Shown here: piece by piece, positions 55,246-64,000 of the stretch | How positions within the stretch are numbered: the first letter of the stretch is position 1 | How the letters are laid out: the number at the start of each line of letters is the position of its first letter | Assembly: GCA_036925085.1 (NCBI GenBank) | Contig: JAUPFP010000049.1 | Coordinates: forward strand, 1,424,144 to 1,488,143 | Reading direction: 5' to 3' | Length of the DNA stretch: 64,000 bases | Origin: Brachycybe producta | Lineage: Eukaryota; Arthropoda; Diplopoda; Playtdesmida; Andrognathidae | Notes under the pieces: model-generated | Database searches by the model: none | Told to the model about the DNA's origin: nothing | The model's input: the letters and a program-made list of their open reading frames with translations, nothing else | Translations under genes and position numbers: made by a program

Positions 55246-55990
55246 GAGCCATATGTTTAATAAGCGCCTCTAGTGGCAGTAAGGCTAAAAGATGGCCCCC
55301 TAAGAAGTTAACAGACGAAACTTTAACATAGAACTCTATGGAAAAATCGCTGCATTGGTAAGTTTTTTTGACGTTTTCTCGCAAATTACACGCCCAAATT
55401 TTCGTGAATTTTTAAAGAAATAAAGAAAAAAGTACGTAGTTTCACAATCAGGCATTGGTTTTTTTAATGTTCCTCGTTGTTTGTTTGTTTTCAATGTTTT
55501 ATTCTGAACCTTACAATGAATAGTTGAAGTGAATTTTTTGAATAACACATGAAAAACAAACAAACAGGAAGAACATTTAATTAAACAATGATTAATTATA
55601 AAACTACCTATTTATGTTTATTTCTTTAAAATTTCCCGATAATTGTGCAAGTAATTTACAAAAAATAAGCAAAACAACTTACGGTACCGACTTATTGAAA
55701 TCTCCATTGGCTTCCATGTTAATAGTTTCGGTTTAATAGCAACGTTCAGAACAAACATCGAAAACAACAAAACAAAGTGAAATATTAAAAAACTAATGCA
55801 AGGATGTGAAACTACGTACTTTTGCCTTCATTTTTTCAAGAATTCACGAAAATTGGGCAAGTAATTTGCGAAAAAACGGCAAAAAAGCTTACCGGCGCAG
55901 CAATTTTTCCATACAGTTCTATGTTAAAGTTTCGTCTGCTAACTTCTTTGGGCCTACTGCCGCTAGAGGCGCTTATTGGACATATGGCTC
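55246..55990. repeat. Long foldback element with arms of about 200 bp and a third partial copy inside
   Basis: The left arm (55246-55465) starts GAGCCATATGTTTAATAAGC and contains GCCTCTAGTGGCAGTA. The right arm (about 55800-55990) is its complement, ending GCGCTTATTGGACATATGGC. A partial arm copy at about 55620-55740 (AATTGTGCAAGTAATTTACA) lies between them. There is no coding frame. Confidence 0.75.
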
Positions 55991-56058
55991 ATATATGAGA
56001 GCTCATGGACACAAAATACAATACACTTATTCATCAATCATCATTGCAAAGTTGACGG

Positions 56059-56295
56059 ACTAGCATTAGCCGATTGGAGTTTTTCATAGCGCATGCGCAT
56101 TGCCATATCGGTAGGTTTGTATAGGAAAGTGATGGTAGATTTGCGTTAGCAGCGCCATCTATTGATGACCAATGGAAACTGCCCACGTCTTATAAGTGGC
56201 ACCGTAGTTTTCACATGCCATCACTTTCCAATACAAACCGACCGAGATGGCAATGCGCATGCGCTATGAAAAACTCCAATCGGCTAATGCTAGTA
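56059..56295. mobile_element. MITE with about 80-bp terminal inverted repeats and 8-bp flanking duplication
   Basis: Both ends read ACTAGCATTAGCCGATTGGA inward and share AGCGCATGCGCATTGCCAT. The flanks are GTTGACGG at 56051-56058 and 56296-56303. Arm identity is high, so the insertion is probably young. Confidence 0.8.
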
Positions 56296-56531
56296 GTTGA
56301 CGGTGATTGGAAATCTATTCTTGTTGTGAATCTTGTTTCGATTGTGACATCAACGGGCATCATAAATTTCTTCATTGGTATGTTTGGTAACTTGTAACCA
56401 GGTGTGTTTTGGCGGCGATATACTATTTGTGTGTTATATCAACTTATATGCCGCCGTGCCGGAGACTGTGGACAGCCATCCGTAATGCAAATATAGTAAC
56501 AGCTTACCAGGCTACCAGCCAATACATTATA

Positions 56532-56745
56532 CAGGCAGTTAGAAATCGGTCAGAACTTCATTTGGCTCCGCCCTTGTTATGACGACCGGCAATTTCTAAT
56601 TGGCGGGTTATGTAGTCTGACGTCACATGCTCCGCCCTTTTCAACGTCGGACTACATAACCAGCCAATTACAAGTTGCCGGTCGTCATAACAAGGGTGGA
56701 GCTAACTGAAGTTCTTACCGATTTCTAACTGCCTGTCCAGCCTAT
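56532..56745. mobile_element. Palindromic MITE, CTCCGCCC family
   Basis: It is almost fully self-complementary: CAGGCAGTTAGAAATCGGTC and its complement at the ends, with GGCTCCGCCCTTGTTATGAC inward. The centre is GACGTCACATGCTCCGCCC. It is closest to 11257-11462. Confidence 0.85.
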
Positions 56746-57092
56746 ATCCTTTAGGCCACTTGCACCAGAGGTACTCAAGTAGCATGTATCTTGTGATTTT
56801 CTTAAAAAAGAAACATTTTTCAATAGTTTTAAATGAAAAAGAGGATCCATTTTCCACTTTTTTAATCAACATTAATTAAGAACTATTCTAGTTTTTAAAA
56901 TAACATTTTCTTGTAATGTTTCTCACTGAGTCACTCTTGTGAGTGACTGTTTTGTGTATGATTGTGTAACTTTGTATGCGTTAGACCATACTGTCGTTTT
57001 GATTGTTTTCTTGAGTTGTCATCGGAAGGGTGCCTTCGCTTGATATATGCCGAATCTCAATTCGCCAATGATTAATTAGAAATTATCTTTAA

Positions 57093-57141
57093 GGTAGCAG
57101 CAAAGAGAGTAAAGCGTTCTCTTTACTCTCTTTGGTAGCAG
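57093..57141. repeat. Tiny palindrome flanked by 8-bp direct repeats
   Basis: CAAAGAGAGTAAAG (57101-57114) and its exact complement (57121-57134) around a 6-nt loop. GGTAGCAG lies at 57093-57100 and again at 57134-57141. It is about 160 bp upstream of the MGMT coding start. Confidence 0.8.
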
Positions 57142-57303
57142 TAAGCCGGGCACATAGGCTTAATTGATATTGGACCGAACAGATAGGCAGATCGAACGAT
57201 GACCGGATATGTTACCAACCCCTGTCAAAAAGTAATACACGGAAAAAGTGACAATACTTTCATTTTATTCTTACAGTCGAAACGCACTTCGAGGAGCGTA
57301 AAT

Positions 57304-58031
57304 ATGCGTAATAAGGCAGTGCTGTGTTGCAAATCCGAGATGCTCGATTCTTGCATTGTTTCCTCTCCAATCGGAAACATGAAGATACGAGGTTGTCTTG
57401 CTGGCCTTCATTCTGTTGGGCAGGATGGTAACATTTCCAATGAAACGTTCAGTCCAGATATAAGGTGATACTGAAACAGCCGCTATTTCTCCATCTTGAG
57501 CCATAATTTTGAAGTCGCCTTTTTCTTGAAACGTAGGGTGAAAGTTGAGATAATTTCATTGGATTTAACTGATAAGACTGCTGCTAACATGCCCATTGAA
57601 ATGTGCGTTGTTTGGTTGAGAAATTACTTCGAGCGTTCGTCGTCATCTGCTTCTGTATCTGTTCCGCTTCCTCCGCTTTGTCTTTCGTTGGCAGAAAAAG
57701 GTAGCCTACAAATTGATTTGTTTGCTTGCGTTTTTTTTTTTATTTTTTTTTTTTTATTTTAGCATCTTTTCGTAGCAAAGTGTGGCTGACACTAGCCTCA
57801 GCTGTTGGAGCCGGTCAAGTCGTTTCTTATGGTGATCTTGCAAGACTGGTAGACAATCCCAAAGCTTGCCAAGCAGTTGGATCTGCCATGAGTCACAATC
57901 CTTTTCAACTGTTGGTTCCTTGTCATCGTGTTGTTCGTGGAGATTCCACTTTGGGTTTGTATGCCCATGGTACATTGAATAATGTCAAGAAATGGCTTCT
58001 CGATTACGAAGGAGTCACTCTGTTTCGTTAA
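57304..58031 (+). CDS. MGMT: O6-methylguanine-DNA methyltransferase, three exons
   Basis: A suicide DNA-repair protein that moves the alkyl group from O6-alkylguanine to its own cysteine; expected in the nucleus. Exons 57304-57464 (phase 2), 57537-57700 (phase 1) and 57763-58031 join to 197 residues. The N-terminal domain has SPIGNMKIRGCLAGLHSV, matching the human SPLG...GC..GLH zinc-ligand region. The C-terminal domain has VVSYGDLARLVDNPKA, MSHNPFQLLVPCHRVV (catalytic Cys in PCHRV) and KKWLLDYEG. The human arginine-finger position (NPKAxR) is Gln here. Acceptors TTCTTACAG (upstream), ACGTAG and ATTTTAG and donors AGgtgata and AGgtagcc support the joins. The frame is also open upstream to an ATG at 57199, but an acceptor at 57278 suggests a 5' untranslated exon. 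The gene is unrelated to the receptor cluster. Confidence 0.92.
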
Positions 58032-58294
58032 ATAATGCCCCCCTCCCCCACCATTGCTGCATGTGTTCGCTAGCAAGATGTAAACCTTCACATTGAAGAT
58101 TTCAGTTTTTCAATTGCTAATTTTACTTGGAGCTCATCAAAATTTACCATGTACACTGTACAGCTTTGAAAAAAAAAAAATAAAAGAGGTTGGTTTTCTA
58201 CGATGAAATTAACTATTTTAAATGCAGCGCAAGCGGCAATACAAAATAGTGACGTAGGTGGTTTGTGTTGCTGAAAATGTGGAGAGTACATACA

Positions 58295-58465
58295 ACACCA
58301 GTGTTGGGGAGTATTTTAAAATACTATTTTAAATACATTATTTGTATTTAGTATTTGTATTTGAAATACATCTATTAAATAATGCGTTTGTACTTTGAAA
58401 TTACTTTTTCATTTATAGTATTTTAATTACTATAAAATACTATTTAAAAAATTGTCACTTTCAAA
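58295..58465. repeat. hAT-like end with alternating ATTTTAAAATAC sequence
   Basis: CAGTGTTGGGGAGTATTTTA followed by AAATAC/GTATTT alternation is typical of one end of a hAT element. Downstream (to about 59040) is AT-rich sequence with possible transposase debris that I could not read as a protein. No opposite end was found. Confidence 0.5.
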
Positions 58466-59114
58466 AGATGATTTTTTTACTTTGGTGAAGAAGTGCCTGG
58501 AAACTTTGACAAACTTAATTTGGAATGTCTTCGTTACATTGAAGAAAAACGAACGTCAGACAATTTATAGAAGTCTGTAAGTTGTCTCATTTTTGAAGGG
58601 GCCTTAAATATAGACTCAGCGTGCGATCAGCTTCAACATTGTGAGTCTCGACTATTGCAAAGAACTGCAAATTCATTTTAAGCTTAGAAAATGATACATC
58701 TTTGCTACAAGTGAGTGTATGTTTGAAAAGGACTGTGAAAGTAATGGAAACATCGCTCAGATGAGAAAACGTTACAAGGCTTCACCTTAAAAATCCTACA
58801 CTAATATGATTGCTCACGGCTATTCAACGAAATATTGCAGATTGCGTTTAAAAAGTTTGATTGAAAATGACTGCAGTCATTCTTACTAAAAACGACTTAG
58901 GCACAGCCTACAACTGATGAGTGATTGGAATTGAATACTGTGTTACAATGAATTGTGGTTGCATGGATTCAGTAAACGCTAATATTGTTGGAGCTGGCAT
59001 GTGCTTTCACAAAATGCTGCTATAGCTGTAACAGACGTAGGCGTTTTCAAATTTAGCCCAACAGTTTTGACTTCTTAACACGACAGTTTGTAACACAAAT
59101 GATGTGTTCAGGGA

Positions 59115-59560
59115 AGCGGCATGAGGTTGTGCAGGTTGGCGTTAAGTTAAATAAAATTCCTACAAAAAATTCTGCCCTACAAAAAAGTGTTTAGCCAATA
59201 GCAATGACTGCTATATTACATGACTTATTTTTATAAATGGTGGATTACTTGATGCTTCTTTTACTCACTACTAGCATGCTAGCTATGGGGCGATTTGGGT
59301 CAATTATCATTTTATGTGCCCAAAAAATTATATATATATGACAATTTTATATGATCTGATTGGCGCCACCGGGATTTGGAAAAGCACAACGTTTTTTTTT
59401 TTTTCAAAAAAACGGCCTAAATTTGAAAAATATTTAAATGCTCTAAAAGCTCTGAAAATGGCTCAGGAGCGCTCAACTGGCCCCATAAGTCCTAAAAACC
59501 TTGGAAAAGCACAAGGATTTAAAATTTTTAAAATTCGGAAAAATGGGTCAAATTTGTATG
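59115..59560. repeat. Second copy of the repeat seen in B3 intron 2
   Basis: It shares GGTTGTGCAGGTTG, GGCGTTAAGTTAAA, AAGTGTTTAGCCAATAGCAA, CTACTAGCATGCTAGCTATG, GATTGGCGCCACCG and AAAGCACAAGGATT with 49868-50220. It is a hAT-like non-autonomous repeat. Confidence 0.6.
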
Positions 59561-59569
59561 AGTAGCCTG

Positions 59570-62500
59570 TAGGGAGCTAAGGGCGTTGACAGTAATGTAA
59601 ATTCCGGGCACACAATTCCTAGTTGCGGCACTGCTGGAGACGTTACCATTGGCACTTTAAAAATGGCTTATCTGAAGCGGTATACCTTAATGTAGGCACA
59701 ATTCTAAACAACACCCAGCCCCCCATAAATAGTCAGTGTACACTGTATATGCAAGACTCTGCCACTCTTCCTGTACTAATCCACCCTTTTTCTTGTTGAG
59801 GGCGCCGTTATGAGAGTTTGCACAAGGGCGCTTTATAACCACGCAGCGGCGTCGTGTGTACTGTGTCGTTGGGGTCAGTCTGTGTTCGAATCGGATAGAT
59901 GTTTGAATCAGAGCTTCAGATTGAAATGTGAGAGGTAATGTCTCTGCACTAGATTGCAATTACACCAAATGAATGCAACACCATTTCTGTAATATTTTTT
60001 TTATATAAATCGACAGTTCCAATTTATTTCTACTGTAAACTGTTGGTGTTTTGTACAGCAAATAACAGACTGAATGAAAATTTCCAAATTTGATTAATAA
60101 GTTAAAATAGAGACTGAGATCGGATTTTATTTTTGAAAACTGTGGATAAACAAGATGATTCACTACTTTCTTGGTGTTTACAGTCACTTAAGAGTCTAGA
60201 CACTGCAGCGAGTACGTGCTGCATAACACAATAAACAATGTCCAAAATATGGTCTGGATTCTGTATGCCTTATTTTCTTCAAACTGCATCTCAATAATAA
60301 TGAAGTTGCTATGGCTTCTTGAATGTTATGGCTAAGTATTAAAGTCTTTTGCTAGTAATATTCAAAGGGTTTTTGTTTACAATTTTAAATTATGCTAGTT
60401 TGCTAAATGGATGTTAAAGGCTATTGGCCTTAAACAACAGTCCATTATGCTGACCACCTTTCGGTTCTTCAGAAACATCTTTCAGCTTTAAGAAAAGTTC
60501 TGTGTATTCGGCAAATATGTTCTTCGGATGTTGAAGTAATTTCATGGAGTTTCGAACTGCCGTTTGGTTGCTAGAGCAATTGGAGTAACTTTGGAACCGT
60601 AAAATTGACCATGTCTCATAGTACGTGAAACTTTGCCGTGTGTAGGCTCTTGAATCACACGTGATGCTGTAATTGGGCGGTGCCTTTGAAAATTGATTGA
60701 CGAAGTGTGCCTCCTTTGTATGGTGTTCTATCAGAGCCATTGGGGGAAAAAAGTCTATTGTGTTTGCCGTACTTGCTGCAGTATATCATCATTTACAGCT
60801 CAAATGATAAGTATGAGCAGCAAACATCTTGTAAAAAAAAAGTATAAGCAAAAATTCAACAATTATATGGCGTCCAAAATGGTAGTACGTTTCTCGACAT
60901 GTTAGCTGATTGCTTTTATGGCTGACGGCAGCTTAGTGTGTTTGGATGAGAAATTCACTCCTGCTAACAGCATCCAAGTTACGACTAAGGTGAATTACCA
61001 TAACGGTAATGATAGAGATTTTCAAAGGCACCTTCCAAATGTTCAAAAAGTGTGCATCAAGAAAGTAATGAATCTGAAATATTAGAAGAGTTATTGCATT
61101 GAGTACATAGACATGTTAACGTGAATAGAATACATTTGGGAATTTTATACAAAACTTGAAGGTTTTTGATAATGGTGAGAATGGGTATGTTATTAAAAAA
61201 ACTACATCTTGACTATAATTTGGTAAAGATCCAGATCACAACAACAGCAGCAGTTTGGAGGCCTTTGTGTTGACGTCGTCATCGTCGTTCTTTCCTTCCG
61301 CTGTATCTCCATAGAGATTCTTGTCTTGAATGAAGGATTCTTCACATTAGAGCTGCAGCAAAGTAATTTGCAGCATTTCCAATGAAAGTTGTCTTATTTC
61401 GGCTGCCATATGATAAATGGGTTTTACTAGGCTACATAAACATAAAAAATATAAAATATAGTACAGGCATTAGTTATATTTGAAAATGTGATAATGGATG
61501 TTAAAATGTCAAGTTTTTTGTTTAGGTTCAAGTCAGTGATGATAATGATATGAAGGAAAAAAGTTCAAGCAATTACATTATTCATGAAAACATTGCTCAA
61601 ATGTAACTTTAAGATGGTTTAAAAACAGTTAGCTGATAATTAGAGCAAGGATTCTTGATTAATAACATGTTTTTTATGACAAATACATTAGATACATGCC
61701 TCGTACTTGTTTTCACCATGTTTCCAATTGTTATGTAAGGTGGGGCGGGGCAAATGTAGCAATTGGTAATAGTTTCCTAAGTTGTACTTGGTAATGTACA
61801 CTATATTGCTATTATAAAATGTGAATTGTGTGCACAATTAAGTTTTGTCTCTTAAGACTAAGGGTCACATTCTTAATGATTGCTAAGTCAATAAAAATAA
61901 TGACTTATGAAGTTTTAAGAAGTATAACATTGTTTTGCACTAGCCTCAAATGTTTATTGGAGTTTATTGATTTAATGTCTATATGACAACCATACACTAG
62001 GTTTACACTTGCTGAGTCTTGCTCCACATATGCAGGACAATCGGCTGCGTAATCAGAGTCATCGGAATATACGTTTACACTTTAAAAGAAACTTAAGAAG
62101 ATGTTTTTTTGAAAAATGGTCATTATCAATTTTTATGATGTCACTGCTTATGATCTATCATTTTATGACTCGTTTTATCCTGGGAGGTCATTATTACTCG
62201 TTAAAGAAAGATAGAGACATTCAAATTTCACTAATTTGTATCATCTACTTCACATTAGGAGTTGGTCACAACTAAAAGTAGACAAACGCAGTGTTTGACC
62301 TTTTAAAGCTAATAAAGCAACCGTTCTTAAACTTAACTAGTCCGAGGAGTCCCCTCTGCAGACTCCTGTTTAAAGAACTAGTATCCTAAAGGATGTTTGG
62401 CACTGGTTGCAATACCGTATTGACATTAATTAATTAATTGGTTATATATGTATAATTTATTGGAGAAAGATCACAACTACATACATTATATTGTGTAACT

Positions 62501-64000
62501 GTCATAATGATATGACAATACTATTATTGTTTACATAATGTGAAGGATGTTAATCATAAAACGTGCTGTTGCTAGGTTATGAGGTAAATGTGACCATTTT
62601 CTGTCATGAATTATAACCCCGTTGTCATTATTTGCCATAACTACGTAAGGGCTTTTGTCGACGTCACTTTTTGTGACTTTGTCCTAGCATAGTTACTGGA
62701 ACTTTCATTGGCATGTAGGTTATATTCCTTACACGTTTTATTCTTGAGGAATCTATGTAGAAACATTAACCTCACATTTTTGAAGCTATATAAGACCATC
62801 AACATTCCAACCAACCAATATATCGATTTGAATGTGACATTTATCACTGAGTTATCAGAAAAATGCTCAAATTCTGACATCCTCACACTTTGTATTGAAC
62901 ACCACAACACAACAGGGTATTGGTGGTACTCAAAGAGGTCACTGATATCAATAAAAGATAAGAGTCAATTTTAGTAAAAGTAAACTTGATGGTTAGTTGA
63001 AGGTCACAATGTCACTTGAGTGAATCAGCTGTTAAGCCCTGGTTATGATCATACATACTAAGTGCGGCGCACACTTCAATATACCGGATAGTGACATCAC
63101 AGAAAGCAATGCATTGGGATACCCATTGGCTGTGACGACATTTTGTTAAGACAGTAAAGTAGTGTAACAGTCACAAAAGAAAATTACAAAATATAATTAT
63201 GACAAATATTGTCATATGACTGCCATTGACTGTTATCCTACACAAAATTACAATTATAAAATTGCGCAAAAGGAGTGTCACAGTTTTAGGACGTTTTCTG
63301 TAATAAGACCCCGGGCCTTAATTCAGTGCTGCACAACACCACTTGCAACTTATGAGTGAACGTACCGGCACACGTTGTGTAGACATCTATAGTTCATATT
63401 TTCTTTTTGGTCACGCCTTCAAGGTTGTTGTCTTGCTATGGTCATGATGACGCTATACTTAGTTGTAATCTGAATGTCAAGGTAACTAGTATTTAAATTT
63501 TAAAACTAGTGACATATCAATCGTCAGTGGGATTGTCACAAGCTTCATTCATCTAAGGGGGATCCAATTATACACTTTAATGTGAAACTGTTTTTATTAA
63601 GTTGTACACCACGGGTTGTAAAGCGCTGTGCAACAAATTGGTGAGTAATGTTATTCCGGTATTGACCTATCCTTATTTCAGACAACCGCAAATTGCCCCT
63701 TATAAGTACCCTTGTTTTTATGGGTTCTTTTATGCTAATGCGCCGTTTGTCTGCCGTCCCTATGTCGATTGGCCAGTTGTGTGGAGATTTCGGTTCTGCA
63801 ATTGCGAAAAGACAGGTGGACGATTGGCAACAGCCGTCGTGTGTCTTGCGACACAAAACGCGTGAATAAAAGGGGCCTAAAATACTGTCATGAACATACT
63901 TTTATAGATATTCACTTATTAAAATAAAAGTATTTTTATGACGATCTCTTTGAAAATAAGGTAAATATGGTAAATTTTCAAATATTTTGTCCTTCACAAA
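59570..64000. other. 4.4 kb without a recognisable gene
   Basis: The longest open frames (60414-60740 minus, 63545-63856 minus, 63602-63865 plus) show no domain, start context or splice partner I can support. A repeat with TATGACAAATATTGTCATAT (about 63200) and TTCTGTAATAAGACCCCGGG (about 63296) is related to 51838-52000. The pair at 63545-63865 overlaps on opposite strands, so at most one could be real. Confidence 0.4.

Noticed and set aside
60414-60740. 108-residue minus-strand open frame
   Set aside because: It starts with a good ATG but shows no known domain or paralog in the window. Left as unassigned sequence.
63545-63865. Overlapping open frames on both strands near the right end
   Set aside because: Neither shows a recognisable family, and opposite-strand overlap of similar length is common by chance in GC-richer patches.

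Overview
The window looks like AT-rich nuclear DNA of a non-arthropod invertebrate animal. It has spliced genes with GT-AG (and two GC-AG) introns, long intergenic stretches, microsatellites, and dense LINEs, Helitrons, hAT and foldback elements. I cannot name the species. The chemoreceptor genes are of the insect chemoreceptor superfamily type (gustatory receptor-like, GRL) known from hemichordates, echinoderms, molluscs, annelids and cnidarians. All coordinates are 1-based on the + strand.

Layout. (1) 1-5.7 kb: part of a virus-like DNA transposon (Polinton/Maverick or adintovirus type) with a dUTPase, a very large protein-primed-type family B DNA polymerase that carries an internal endonuclease VII-like HNH motif, and a small spliced leader gene. 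A divergent, similarly spliced micro-gene faces it across a promoter region. (2) 5.9-10.6 kb: foldback elements, then GRL gene A1 (minus). (3) 10.7-19.75 kb: a graveyard of MITEs, a LINE RNase H fragment, a broken hAT transposase, a broken LINE, and an LTR with an adjacent leader-like region. That region holds three covarying hairpins with the same 11-nt loop. (4) 19.75-27.2 kb: truncated GRL copy A2 and complete GRL gene A3. (5) 28.0-37.5 kb: GRL pseudogene B1. It is broken by a 7-bp deletion and by a nearly intact RTE LINE with an 11-bp target-site duplication. Its intron 2 holds a 2.1-kb Helitron with a 17/18-bp tandem array. (6) 38-47 kb: LTR and LINE debris, a 193-bp tandem repeat, GRL gene B2 (minus), a 300-bp hAT MITE, a 5S-like pseudogene and an EN-domain LINE fragment. 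(7) 47.3-50.9 kb: GRL gene B3 (plus). (8) 51-57 kb: repeats, a Helitron and three foldbacks. (9) 57.3-58.0 kb: a three-exon O6-methylguanine-DNA methyltransferase gene. (10) 58-64 kb: no recognisable gene, repeats only.

The main biological content is a cluster of six GRL loci in two subfamilies (A1-A3 and B1-B3). I reconstructed the last three exons of five of them by comparing the copies. Every complete copy has one long first exon followed by three tiny exons joined by phase-0 introns, which matches the C-terminal intron pattern reported as ancestral for insect gustatory receptors and animal GRLs. A1 and A3 both encode 409 residues; B2 and B3 encode 387 and 385. The cluster has been eroded by transposons: A2 is cut by an LTR and B1 by an RTE element.
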